From Isoetes taiwanensis (lineage: Eukaryota > Streptophyta > Lycopodiopsida > Isoetales > Isoetaceae): DNA of 64,000 nucleotides. How positions within the stretch are numbered: the first letter of the stretch is position 1; every line of letters starts with the position of its first letter. The position numbers and the translations under genes were made by a program. Under the pieces are notes generated by a model. The model made no database searches. It worked only from the letters and a program-made list of their open reading frames with translations, and was not told the DNA's origin. Below are positions 47,271 through 59,339 of the stretch, in pieces. The DNA is taken from NCBI GenBank assembly GCA_021234155.1, contig JAJEKV010000591.1:1-64000 (forward strand), given 5' to 3'.

Positions 47271-48710
47271 TCTTATTTTGTTTCCTTGTCGTTGACTTCC
47301 ACCAAAAAAACGTTATTACGCCAAACGTGTTTGATGGAGCAACCGAACGCATTGGTTGGGAGAGGTGCAAAGAGCTCTATCCCATTGTTAAGATCCGGAC
47401 GAGCGATTATTCAACACGCCCAAATTTTGAGGGCCGGGTACGTCGTTTTTCCTGTTTTTAAAGTTTTCCGCTTTGTGTTGCATGAAGTCGACTTTAATCA
47501 TTAACAGAGCAAGAAGAAGAACAAGGACCCGCCGGAAGGTTTTATGCACCGGTACGAACAACCAGAGAAGAGAGGACCCTAGCGGACAAAGTGTTGTAGA
47601 TGCTGAGCCGTCCGACTACGAGAGGTTTTCTATGTTCGATCAAAATAATTTTATTCTATCGCTCATGGGGACCGCACTAAGTTGCCAGAAGTATAAAGCC
47701 ACAAGATTTTACATTGGTCATAGCAGACTTGCCATATGGTTTCAAGTCTGAAGGATAGCCGCCACGACGATCAGCCTTTCAAAAACCTCGTAATTCAATG
47801 CTTTCGCCGATGGAATTAAGGTGTTACCAAAGCAAAAACACCGGGCGCCTTGTTGTGTTCCATTCAAGCATGCAGCCGCCTTGTGGAAGCTACTTTCAAG
47901 AACCACTTCGGGTCCCCTGTGCAAGCCGGTTATGAAAACATGGTCCGGGTGAGTCCTTGAATCAAAAGTGCCGTTCATGTGTTCTTTTTCTTTCAAGTTT
48001 TTTTTCATGGTTGCAATTGTAACCCGCCGTGGTGTATTTCGAATACGCATTTACTATTCTCGAATACGATCTTGCAGTACAAAACTAATATTAACTACCA
48101 TGGTGGAGGACCGAGGTTGCCGAGCAAGGTTGAGTATCTCCATGTAGCTTATCGAGTTTCGACCGAAGCGCACCATGGAGCACTTCAACACCGCGAACCG
48201 CCGTAATTTTTCTAATGTCCTAGAGTTCCCAGCCAGATTACGTAAGCTCAGGACCCAAGTGCACAAGGCGTAATTGTAAATCATTATCGGGCCACGGCTA
48301 ATCAACCATATTTCGGACATGTTCTCACGCCCGTGAGATTGGGTCCTTGATGCTTTCTCCGGCTCGTACAACAATAGCATGTGCACTTAAAAAGGGCCGA
48401 ATTGTGTTGCCGCATTGACATTGATAAAGAGGTCAGACTTCATCAAGATGAGGTTGTCCGCTTCTACCAACTCTACCGATGAAAATCAAGAGTTAGGAGC
48501 TAAATCATCATCGATTTTGCCAAGATGACATCCTCTCGAGATACAAACCTCCTTTTACAAGCTCTCGAAGATGAAGCTACCTTTGCAGAGCTCAAAGAAG
48601 TAGCTCTAGCTACTATTCCCGAAGAGACCGTTGACACCGGCAAAGATAAAACTGTTGCCAAAGGAGCAAATCAAGAGATAGAAAAGGGTGAGACGAGCAA
48701 ACCCACATGA
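47271..48710 (+). pseudogene. Copy B forward gene 2: DNA-methylase-like
   Basis: Exon 1 (to 47,437) reads NVFDGATERIGWERCKELYP. A GT-AG intron (47,438-47,507) follows. Exon 2 contains FTLVIADLPYGFKSEG (about 47,703-47,750), which resembles motif IV (D-x-P-[YF]) of amino-methyltransferases; a stop/frameshift follows directly. Then come QPFKNLVIQCF and FKNHFGSPVQAGYENMVR. A second intron (47,949-48,077) precedes VEYLHVAYRVSTEAHHGALQ.. and a final 61-codon acidic stretch starting MTSSRDTNLLLQALEDEATF and ending at 48,710. No clear SAM-binding FxGxG motif was found, so the methylase call is tentative. Gene 1 and gene 2 could be a single transcript. Confidence 0.4.
47949..48077 (+). other. GT-AG intron carrying palindrome copies
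   Basis: GTGAGTCC...cttgCAG, 129 bp. Contains GTGTATTTCGAATACGC (48,041-48,057) and TATTCTCGAATACG (48,056-48,069), two more members of the B palindrome family. Confidence 0.5.
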
Positions 48711-51700
48711 ATAATCGAGGACTTCGATTTAGACCTCTCGAGTTTTCTTTTGCTATATTATTTATTATTGGCTACAAAATACGCCATATTTATCGAGATC
48801 GAAAGAAATTAATAAAAAAAATTATTTTTTACGTATTTTTGATGTTTTCGACTTCCTGGTTATATTCCCGGTGTATTAGTGTCCTGAATTTCGCCATTTT
48901 CAAGTGCTCTTTCCTACAAAATGAGATTATCATTTTTAAAGGGCCCCAAAATGCATGATATAATATTTTGTTCCACTTAAAATCTCAAGCTTCTTTTGAA
49001 AATGAACATTTTTCCAATCATTTGAAGCGGGAGTGATGCAACAATTTAAAATGTTGGATGATATAAATTTGGGGTATTTTGTTGAAGGATTAATGGTGCA
49101 AAAAAAAAAATAAAATAAAAAATGAATCGGTCTATGTAAGCTAATCTTTGCAAGGCGTGACCGGAGAGAAGACTCACGAGTTTTTGCCATTTGATTCTGC
49201 GTGATATAATTTTGAACTCGCCTCTTAGAATAAAATGGCAAAATTGTCTTTGTTGATGCCTTAGTGGGATCCGGAGTTGCCCTGAAGATCTGGCGTGATC
49301 TTGGCGGGGATTGCCGTTGGTTGTAGGTGTTGCATGCGTGATTGTTGTAAAATGTCTGGTGCATTTGGCCTCGAAAAAGAGTGCGAAGAAAGGCAATTTT
49401 GTTGCGGGACTATTGGGTTGTCTACCGTTGGTCTTACTTTTGACTAACGAGGCCAATTTAGTTGGTGTAGGGACAATCGTTGTGATTGTTGTATTGCATA
49501 TCGGATTGCCGGGATGGTGGTGCATTTGCACATCCGAATTTTGTTGCATGCGGCGATTGGTCGTTGCATTAGAGAAGCGATCATTTTGGCGTGATGGATG
49601 AAGGGAGTTCTTGGTAAGGCCTCAAATTGTATCACAACCGATTGCTTTGAAGTAGCAATCTTGGGGCAAGATTTGTGTGAAGAACTATAGCTCTTTCGGT
49701 TTGTGAGAATGCTTTTCTTGGGTGAAAGGAGAGTTCATGGGGTTACATGAAGATCTTCAAGGCTCCAAATGATGGTATGGAAGATCGATGCTGATTCTTT
49801 GTATAAATTCAAGTTCATAAGGGCATTTTGACCATATAAGGGGCAAGAACATTAGGGCGGATTTGGGGTCTCAAAATGGCCCATATCTTGGGTTAAAGAT
49901 TTCCACGTCCGATTCGCGGGGACCAATCGGGTTTGCGCCAAAGTCCCGTGATTACTTGGCGGGTAGAAGGATGAGCGAGCTTACTTGGCATCCACATGGC
50001 ATATTTTCATAGGGATGCTGGCGGCTTTTATTGCAACCATTTTAATGGCCCATATTTTTGGGAGTCAACCAGCCAAAATAATGTCGGCGTCACCAACTCC
50101 CTTGTCAAATTTTGGCCAAGGCTCATGCTTGTCACTTTCAGGCCTCTAAGATTGCATCCTCTCGCCTTCACTCCTCATCGCAATCATGTCTCCACAGTAA
50201 TTTACGTGTTCTTGCCCCATTTACAAAACTCCCAAGGTGAAGAAGTGGGAGGTTTTGTCTCAATAGGTTCATGGGTGAGTATCGCCATCAAAGAGGGGCG
50301 ACATAGAGTTAAGCGACAAAGCGTCGGCACGACGATAGGACACATTGGATAGGTAGGATAAAAGAGTTCAAGTTGAATTCTAGCGGCGAGGAAAAGTGGA
50401 AAGTATAACAATACGACATGCATATACCCTTTCCCGATATGGCCAAAGAGCTAATCTCCACCAAAATAGCTTCCCAAAATTGCCCGCAAATGGTAACCAC
50501 CTTATCGGATCACATTTGAAGCTATCACACAGCCTACTTAACTACATAGAGATAGTTTGTGGTCGCGGTGATCTCCTTTATCTTTCATTTCTTTGTTGAC
50601 ATGTGTTTACAAACAAATTTATTTGCGGGGTTTATGTTTATCGGCGCGTGGATGTTATTAGGCGAAAGTATTAGTAGTGTACTTGTCGTGTATCACATAG
50701 ACATCGGAATTGTCCTTTTCAAGGTATGGATGCCGTGACTAAGCGGGGGTATAGGCATCCGGTTTTACTGGGACATGATTATAACATAAAGGTCAGGAAA
50801 CCGAGCTTGAGGCGGTTGAATTGCACCCCTTTAAGTGAACTTTGTAAGCCACGACTAATGAGAACAATGTAATTGCAATGAAGAAATGCCCCGGCTGACG
50901 AGGATGAGTTTCAAAATATTCTGCACGGATTTTGAGGTATTTGCTAACATATTCCGGATGGCTTGGGAAGTTCGAAAAGCTCAAGACATATACATGCTTT
51001 TTCTCCCTTTGCGATTTTATGGATGGCTTATTTTTGGTTCCGGCACGGGATGTTCGATTCCACGAATCATCCGGGTCAACTAACAGAGTGCCACGTAGTT
51101 AAGTCCTCCTTTAAGTTGATACTTTCTTCCAAAAAATAATATTTATATGTTAATTGTCAACTAGAACGAAGGGGAAACAGAAAAAGAGAGGCTTGCACAA
51201 CTTTTGGGAGCCGTTTGAGGACCATAACGAACAATTCTCGTCGCGGTGGATATTCGAAAGTATGGCGAGGGGAAGTCATTTATTTACAGCCACCATGGAA
51301 ATCGAATGGCCATTATCGAGCTAAGAGTGCTAATGGAGACGAGAGGAGATTGAATCGACTTCCATTATTTCATTGATGGCATTAGGGTTGGTTACAGTAT
51401 GTAAAGTTTTCAACAAGAAATTGTCTATCGCCTACCGCTTTGAATCTCGGTTTTTTATTTGCGTTTTTGTCCGATGTTTTTTTAGGGTTCCGTATTTTGT
51501 CCGATATTTTTTTAGGGTTCCGTACAGTTATTTAAAAAAGTTACCATCATATCCTATATTATAAGATTATTGTGTATGTCTGTCTTCAACCTTGCCCTAA
51601 ATTGAGCGGTCCAGATATAACTTAGACATTAGACGGTCCAGATAGCACAATTTTTTCCCGCTTACTTTCTCCACGGTGGAGCAGGGCAAGATCATGCAGA

Positions 51701-53990
51701 TATGGTGCAGCAAGGGAAGGTCACCGGGCATGGCGATGGCAGGATGCGACCCTAATTTGGACGAATGGAATTACAAGGTGAAGATTTTGCTTACATTTTT
51801 TTCTTGGGTTTGAAAGGCTGAGAGCTTTGAACGGCTGGGCTTTGCCTTGAACGACCGGAGCTTTACTTCTGAAGTTCCTTCGAATCTAGGCGCTGTGGGG
51901 CAGCAGGCATTGACCAATTTGATTTCCATGATTCTGCTTTTCCTTTCTACTCCCTGATCAAAAAATTAATGGACTTCTTAGTTCTATATTCCCCTCAACT
52001 CGACTCCTAATTTCTAAGATGACTCGCTTCATGCGAAATGCCTACGATGATTTGATATGACTGCTACAGGTAATTTTGAATTCCCTTGGTTCTTTTTGCT
52101 TGCAAGTATAGCTATAGTTCTAGCTTCATTTTGCTTCAAATTGTATGCAGCTATATAAGGCAAAAAATCTCGCAAGTAAGGCGCTTTTACCCAGGCCATA
52201 GATATTGCCATTCTGTTGAACTTAGGAACATATTGCTAAATCTTATATTTTGGGAATGCAATTGGCCTTATTGATGCTCATGCCACCATAGATGAATTGA
52301 GTTCAAAACGAATGATTTTGTAGCTGAGACCGAAGAAGATGGAGAGCTCAGTAGAAATTGTGCATAATTTACCCTCTTCAAGTTGCCTTATATCATTTGG
52401 CACACAAAAATGGGCAACATTATATAAACATTAAGGAAAAGCAGCGTGCATTAAGGCCTTCTGGTTGTGCTTAAATTTGCCCTCTTCATGGTGACTAACA
52501 GATGGAATTCTCATTTGGCACACAAAGATGTACACCATCAGATGACTATGTAAACACTTCTGCAGACTTTATGATCTGATGTTGTAGCTCGAGAGAAGAC
52601 GCCATAGCTAAGAGCTAAGAGCTAAGAGCTAATAGCTAGGCTTTTTTTGCTGCTAAACTATTCTTTCCAAGGACCTCTTTAATTCTGCTAACGTCTCCTG
52701 CAGGGATCTTGCTGAGTTATACCATAGTTGAAGCTTCCAACCCTGTAAATAGTCACAACTTGAATATGGCTCTAACATCTCTGAGTTTTTGCCCTTGAAT
52801 ATGGCTCCCAGTGCATCACTTAATGTAGCACTTATTCCGACGCAGAAGTGAAATTAGTGAGGCAGATAAACCATTGCATCGAGTTCTGTCCATGAAAATC
52901 AGGTTAGAAGAATCAGATTTAATAATAACTGCAGTCTACTACATGAAAATGATAAATGAATGTAGCGTATTTGTTCTAAATCTATTTTCCTAAGAGATGA
53001 ATATACATTGAGTACTGCCTGATGGTGCTGCATGTTTAATATGATCCATAAAACTATATGGATAGAGACCATAGTTTCCAGCTGTTGATTGTTCATTTGC
53101 TTTTGTTATCTTATTGTAGCCAGTTTGTTTTCCCTTCTAATATTTATTCTCGGCAATAGAATAGAAGGCTGAAATTGCTATGCCACGTGTGCCTGAAATT
53201 GCTATATCATAGTTGGGCCTGAAATTGATATGTCATGTGTGCAAGTCTACACTGCCGAAAATGCATAGATGAGCCCTATCTGAAGGAGTGCAATGGAGCA
53301 GTGAAAGTTTTGAAGTTATGTTTTATATCTTAAGTGCGACAAAATTAACAACTTGAGATGTAGAATTAGTTGGCCGCAATTTCTTTGGTTTCTTTGGCAT
53401 ACATGCTGGAGTTTTAAATCTTGAAGAAGTGGCAAGTCATGGCAATGGAAACAGAGTAAGTAAAGGTTAAGTTGGAAAGTACTTTCCAGGTTACAACGTG
53501 ATGAAAAGGTGACTTCGTCCATGCCATGTTTTGCATTTTTCTTTGTTTTCATGTTGATGCTCATTTTCTTTAGTCTTATTTCATGGATAAAGTTATTTTC
53601 AATCGAAAAATATCTGACAATATAGGGCAGTTTTTATATGTTGTTGTGGTGATCTGATATAGCATTGAAAACACATTCAACATATTCTAACTTCGATCAT
53701 TTTTGCAGGTAATTTGCATTCAACATTGCAGAGTTTTATTGGGAGCACCATGGAAAGTGCAACATTTAAAGCTGAGGTCCATGGCCAGATATCCACATTT
53801 TGTGGCTAGAAGGCGGCTATATAAGTGAATTATAGCATGAGCTACTTAATGAGTAAATTTGTTGAACATCGCAATACATTGTTGTCTTTATAGTTCAGAC
53901 AACTGTCTGTATTCAACAATGCATACGAATAGTGATGGTTAACTTTAACGTATGGTGGTGTTGTAGTTAATATATTTGCATGAACGATGC
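48711..53990. other. 5.3 kb without a recognised gene
   Basis: The longest frame is a 167-codon minus-strand ORF (49,046-49,549), Asn/Thr/Pro/His-rich, unrecognised. Its complement gives a hydrophobic 96-codon ORF, so at least one is a shadow. A short direct repeat 'agctaagagctaagagcta' lies at about 52,608-52,640. No repeat partner links this block to copy B. Confidence 0.4.
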
Positions 53991-53998
53991 CTTCAAGT

Positions 53999-54060
53999 TT
54001 AATATAGGACACATCCCAATATCAACACTTAATATAGGACACATCCCAATATCAACACAA
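53999..54060. repeat. 30-bp tandem duplication
   Basis: 'aatataggacacatcccaat atcaacac' occurs twice in a row. Confidence 0.9.
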
Positions 54061-54259
54061 TTCCAAGCATATAGTATGGACCTTAATCTTCTCTTTAATG
54101 TTTGGAGTTATATATAATGATATAATCTTTTATCTATTTGGCTTTTAAAAATAAGGACGACCCAATGTGTAGTAATAACAAATGCATTAACTATCTTGAG
54201 AGCAAGTAATGACTACCTAGAGAGGACTTCCACTACCACGAGAATGATAGGAAAGGTGC

Positions 54260-54327
54260 AGCCATCTAATCCACATACAAATCCCAATTGTTTTTTCAAT
54301 TGGGATTTCTACGCGGATTGGATGGCT
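54260..54327. repeat. 31-bp-stem hairpin
   Basis: The left arm starts 'agccatctaatccacatac' (54,260-54,290), the loop is a T6 run, and the right arm is 'caattgggatttctacgcgg..atggct' (54,297-54,327). About 27 of 31 positions pair. A second 'gattagatggct' follows at 54,328. Could be a small MITE or the base of a hairpin RNA. Confidence 0.8.
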
Positions 54328-54495
54328 GATTAGATGGCTTTTCATTGATGTGTTCTCAACATTTACAAAAACATTGCTCAGCGAAGTGGGCATCGCTTTC
54401 TAGTTTTACTTTTAACTTCTATTTTTACTATTTATCTCTTGCCGCTTGTCTATTTTTTGTCGTTCGTAGGTATAAAGCACCATCCACGAGAAGCC

Positions 54496-55340
54496 ATGGC
54501 AAGAACTAAGCAAACGCAAGTAAGGATCCATCCGGGGTGTAAGGCCGTGGATTACATTGGGCTTCCTTCATCCTCAACCAAGTCTCGATAGAGATTTCCT
54601 CCTCCCACCATGCCTACCGTAAGATCCGAAAAAGAAACCGCATGACGTATTTCAGGGGAGAAGCAAAATCAGAGTAAGTAGGGTGCACTCCTGCCTCCTG
54701 AGGGATGAAAATGTGAGAGACCGGGCGAAAGCGTAATATGACTAATTAATTATTGGGCAGCCGCCTCTTCTTGCTTCTTCCCGGCCCTTCCGCCTCCCCG
54801 TGGAGGGCCAAGACCTTCAAATCAAAGGAGGAGGCCCAACGCCTTAAAGGGAAGGCGCACTGAATGGGGAGGAGACGGCCGGAAGAGTCGGCCGAGCAAC
54901 ATGCAAAATGTTGGTGGAGAGACGGCCGGAAGAGCCGGCCGAGCAAATGTTTTCCAAATGCTGGGAGTGGGTGAGGGTAGTGGCCAGAAGTTTAAGACGG
55001 CCTCGGCATTAAAGAGCTTCGCGAGAGAAGAGCACCGAGATGGTCATTCCGCTCCCATTTGCCGCTCGTGAAAGAGATTCTGCAAGAGTGTGGTGCGATA
55101 CATCATACCACATGAATTCAAGCAATCGCCTTTAAATGCTCTTCAAAATGGCTTCAGAAAGCGCTTGGTGTCTGGTTCTGTTTCGAGGACTCGGCAGCTT
55201 TGCAGCAATACATGCCAAGCGGGTGACTATCATGCCCGCGACATACCGGGTCTTACGCATAAGGGATCCCGAAAGTACTATGGTCAAAATTTTATGGTTG
55301 AATACAACAAGAAGAAAGACCCCGAAAAAAAGGTCATGAA
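54496..55340 (+). pseudogene. Histone H3-like gene, degraded
   Basis: The ATG at 54,496 encodes MARTKQT, the invariant H3 N-terminus. The following bases still track the H3 tail codons (acg-caag..aag..ccggggtgtaaggcc) but out of frame. Downstream, in other frames, GIKELRERR / LPLVKEILQE (about 55,005-55,095) match the ALREIR and RLVREIAQD segments, and [23 protein letters not shown] (55,150-55,233) matches [36 protein letters not shown] is identical. A further shift gives RDIPGLTHKG in place of KDIQLARRIRG. About 500 bp between tail and fold carries an insertion with paired 'gacggccggaagag.cggccgagcaa' repeats (54,877 and 54,922). It is not translatable as one frame. It could be an intron-bearing pseudogene or an error-ridden real gene. 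Confidence 0.7.
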
Positions 55341-55473
55341 GTGCCTTTGTGTTTTTTCATCATGTATAATATTCTTTAATGTAATGGCTTTATAAGGTTA
55401 ATCTCTTAGTCCATTTCTTTCTTAGAAGCCTAGGTTCGTGACTTTGTATTTTTTTTTTTTAATGTTATACGTG

Positions 55474-55548
55474 AGGATCACACGACGCACGCCAAGCATT
55501 GTGGTTTTTGTTGCACATAGTAGTTTTCGTGATCGTGTGACCCTAACC
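55474..55548. repeat. Hairpin (MITE-like) unit
   Basis: 'gtgaggatcacacgacgcac ... gtgatcgtgtgaccct': ends pair and resemble the GGATCACACC..GGTGTGATCC family at 8-9.5 kb. The internal 'tttttgttgcacatagta' also matches that family. Confidence 0.55.
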
Positions 55549-56370
55549 CTAAAATGTACCTGGACAAATCTCCCCACGTACGTACCGTGGTCCCCTTTCA
55601 TAATCGACAACGGCTACTTGAGTTCAGGCGATGGCCTTACCGCCCTAAACATCTTCTTCTTTGGCTGTCGCTTCGCCATGGATTGTTATATGAAGTTCCG
55701 GAATGGTATGTATCCCGCCCCACATGACAACGAGGAAGTTCGCCCGGCGCGATTTATCCGTTCTTGCAAGGAGTTGGACATCATGGCAAAACAAGAGCGA
55801 AGCTTGGATGCTATCGCGAGGTTGCTTTAGCTTTCACCCGACCGCTTGGTCTGGCCAAGACGCCCTTTGCAGATGTCCCGGCTCGTGGATTCCAAAACCA
55901 GCTCTAGAGGAGGCGGCTTCCCATTTGCAAGCAGTGAAGATGTTTTTCAAGAATGCCGCGCTGAAGCTCCTCCCGTCGGCTCGGCCCTTGTACTTAAGAA
56001 GGTAACTTATTTCTCTTTGCCGCTTGCATTTGCTAGTTATTACATTCGCTTCTACCAAACCGAAGATACACCGGAAACAATGAAATCTTTAAGCCAAGGG
56101 GGGTGGGCTTATGTGATGATGATGCCGACTATGACGAGAAATGGAGATAGATCTACAAGAAGAAGAGCAAGAATGTAGGAGTTTTAGCTTCGACGCATTG
56201 GCCTTGGGTGAACCAGAGGAGGAAGATGATTCTGAAGGTGATAAGGATGAGGATGACGATGAGGATGAAAAGAAGTTGTCTGACATAATGCCAATTTTAG
56301 TGGAAGGCAAAGAATACCTATTGCTAAGTGATATACCGAGGAACCCGCCTTTGTTACTGAATGTGTGCTA
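55549..56370 (+). pseudogene. Unrecognised broken coding block with acidic end
   Basis: Three successive open stretches in different frames suggest one decayed gene: ..FIIDNGYLSSGDGLTALNIF to SLDAIARLL (ending 55,830), FASSEDVFQECRAEAPPVGS (about 55,925), and an acidic run SEGDKDEDDDEDEKKLSD (about 56,230). Acidic tails of this kind occur in many nuclear proteins, but I identify no domain. It follows the histone-like fragment; any link to it is speculative. Confidence 0.3.
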
Positions 56371-57130
56371 GGGAAGACGAGCTTATCAATTATCTTTGGC
56401 CGAATGGGTAAACCCTAGGCCTAGATTTTGAAGAGGATTTAGACAAAGAGATGTTTGAAGTGTCTTCTTATACCAGCAATGCTATAAAGCTTAAAAAGAA
56501 GCCTATGAGAGGCTGGAGTCTCGATTTGCTCAAGAGGAGGCGAATCTACCAACCGGAAGAAGAATTTTAGTGTCTCAGGTGCAAAGCCGCCAACAGGATC
56601 TGGCTGTGTTTGGCACCTTTCAATCAATCGCTGGCAAAAGCCTCATAGATGAGGAGAAATGTGAAGAAGATAAGCTTGAGGGTTCTTATTTGTGGGAAGT
56701 AGATGATTTTTCTTGCCCATTATGCACGCGGGGACAGGGGAAAGATTGAAGGACTCTACATTGTTACGATATATCTCAAGATTCGTTAATGGGGAGATAA
56801 TCGTCTTTTGAGAACTTTCACCAAAAGGTGCGAGTTTGTCTATTACATCATCCGCATTATGCATGTTCGGGAACCATTCCCAATTGGCATCAAACCTTTG
56901 AAAGGGTGATAGCAATTTCTACGGATGTTGTGTTACAATATTTTGACGCACCAAGCCGGTCTGTGAGCGAAAGCAATATGTTAAATTTTTTAGCTGCCGG
57001 CTTGACTCACCCAAGGTTGGAAGTCGGGTCGATAACATGGAAGTCATTGCCTTGTTGGATCGGTCCCGGCGGGGATTGAAAGAGCATGAAATTGACGACT
57101 AAGCTTGAAAAATTGAAGTTATATATTTTC
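56371..57130 (+). other. Unassigned, partial ORF
   Basis: An 83-codon frame (56,828-57,079; MRVCLLHHPHYACSGTIPNW..) ends in a TGA. Unrecognised. May continue the broken block upstream. Confidence 0.25.
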
Positions 57131-57336
57131 CAACTTGTATCGGTAAAATTATTTATGTATAGATTGTATTACCGAAATTACTAATAAAAAATTATTTTAT
57201 TTTGTATTTATTCACATGCGAAATCCAAAATCGATTTTTCATCATATCTAGGTTTTGGCGTCGTGTGATATTTCTCTCGAAGAAATGAAATATTATTGGA
57301 AAAAACAATTAATTTCTTTATTCCTCATAATGCCGG

Positions 57337-58110
57337 CGAGAAGCAACGGTCCATTTTCCCCGACCGGCGGATCCTTCGCGCCGTGGTGACCAAGCTACTA
57401 CTGAAATCTATGTTATAAATAGAAGACCTATGTCCACTCGACCTCCGTCGCCATCCATTTACATACGCCTTCTTCTACTTTTCCGCCTTCCGCCTTCCAC
57501 CTTCCGCCCATGGCATCTTCATCTTTCTCAGCAAGTTTACCACGCCAAGATAGCACTCCCCAAATAGCCAGGCTGCTCGCGGACATCACCCTTGCGGGTG
57601 GTGATAAAGAGATTCAAGGAGATCCATGATGAAAACATCCGCCCTCGCCGCCGGGAATATGGAGGCTACCCACGATTAGCCTTCAGGGAGGCCGCATGAG
57701 CAAGACATTGAGCTCAAGGAAACATTCGCCATGTACCAAGAGGCGACGAGTGCCGCAGTGGGAGCCGGTTGAAACCGGCCACGCGATTTTCGCTTGAGGC
57801 CTTAGAAGATATGGAGAAGAAGCCCGAAATAGGAGGATGAGAATGCAGCCTTACCGCCATTTGCTAGACCATGAAAATCAGCTAGACGATGATGAAAATT
57901 AGCTAGAGGATCATGAAGATCCCCAGCTGTATCTATCTATTTTTGCTTCAAAGAAAAGTTTTCTTTATTTTTTGCTTCTATCTATCCTCTTGTGTTCCAA
58001 TGTATGTTCGTTTTTATTAAAAGATCACGGCGAAATGCCTTGCTTGCAATTAGGTAGCAATCAATGGATTTCGCGATCGGTGATCTCTATCCCGTTCTAT
58101 TTTGCTTCAA
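57337..58110 (+). pseudogene. Small TATA-led gene family, copy 1
   Basis: A TTATAAATA box (57,413) lies 97 bp upstream of an ATG (57,510) opening MASSSFSASLPRQDSTPQIA, with a stop at 57,627-57,629 (39 codons). Other frames continue coherent text (DENIRPRRREYGGYPRLAFR; IELKETFAMYQEATSAAVGA; ALEDMEKK), so the original protein was longer and probably helical. The 3' part 'gaggatcatgaagatccc' and 'gcttgcaattaggtagcaat' is shared with copy 2. Function unknown. Confidence 0.5.
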
Positions 58111-58199
58111 TGAGAAGTTCTATCTTTAGTTATGTATCAGTAAAATTACTTATATATAGATTGTATCACCGAAATTATCAATAAAAATTATCTTTGGAA

Positions 58200-58960
58200 G
58201 AAAAAGGCGAGAAGAAATGGGGTCCTTTTTCCTCCACCACCTGGCGAAATAGCGGTCCATTTTCTGGCCCGGCGGCATCCTTCGCGTCGTGTGACTCGTT
58301 ACTACGAAATCTATGTTATAAATAGAAGACCTTCTATCTTGCCTTCGACCTCAGATCCTCTTCCATATACGCCTTACGCTCATCTTCTACTTTCGCCTTA
58401 TACGCTTTCCGATGGCATCTTCATCTTCCTCTAGCAAAGCGTACCGCGCCTAGAGCTAGCCGGTGGACATCACCCTTGCTAAATGGTGATGAAGAGATTC
58501 AGGAGATCTTTAAAATGAAAACCTCCGTCCGTCGGCCGGAAGAAGATGGAGGCGTCGAATGCATTAGAATTCACGAGGGCCGCCGCATGAAAGACATTGA
58601 GTCACAAGTAACATTCACTGTGTAACCAAGAGGCCAATAGTCAGGGTCGAGGCGCTTTTAACCGCCACAATATTTCAAAGCCTTAGAAGATATGGAGAAG
58701 AAGCTTCGAGTCATGGAGGATGAGAACGAGCTTTTATGGCTTCACTGCCTAGGATTATCAAAATCAGCTAGAGGATCATGAAGATCCCTAGCCATTGTAT
58801 CTATATATTTTTGTTTCAAAGAAAGTTTCTCTATTTCTTGCTTCTATCTGTTCTCTTGTTTTTGTTTTTATTAAAAGATCACGATCATTAAAATGCCATG
58901 CTTGCAATTAGGTAGCAATCAATGGATTTAGTCAGATGATCTCCATAACGTACACCTAGA
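58200..58960 (+). pseudogene. Small TATA-led gene family, copy 2
   Basis: Tandem duplicate of copy 1. Upstream 'gcggtccattttctgg' and TTATAAATA (58,316) precede an ATG at 58,412, 96 bp downstream. The frame MASSSSSSKAYRA stops after 13 codons; other frames keep LEDMEKKLRVMEDENE-like heptads. Period to copy 1 is about 900-1,000 bp. Confidence 0.5.
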
Positions 58961-59098
58961 TTGTATGTACAAATTTCTAATTTATTAATGGAAAACTATA
59001 TGTAACACAAATATCTAGCTAGATTATGTGATAACTTGCGGGGTAAATGCGAATTAGTCATATCAGGGGATTGGCAAGCCGCCAGCGCCCCAAAGCAC

Positions 59099-59152
59099 GT
59101 GGCATGTGGATGACAACGTCTACTCACATCGTGGCATGTGGATGACAACGTC
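59099..59152. repeat. Short direct repeat
   Basis: 'gtggcatgtggatgacaacg' occurs at 59,099 and 59,131 (about 32-bp period). Confidence 0.85.
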
Positions 59153-59339
59153 ATGCGAGGGGCGTGGCATCTTGCCGCCACAATAACATCTTTTATGCGG
59201 CATGCATACGCGATGCAGCTGGGATATGCCGGATCCCATGATGCGAACATAGGCTACCGTTGCTCGATTGCATGCTATAATTTTGCCTCGTGGGATTATT
59301 ACACAACTTTATCTGCAATCGCGAACCGTAGATTCCAAC

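Noticed and set aside
49046-49601. 167-codon minus ORF and a hydrophobic 96-codon plus ORF over the same bases
   Set aside because: The two are antisense shadows; the plus ORF starts at a non-ATG codon, and neither shows a known motif.
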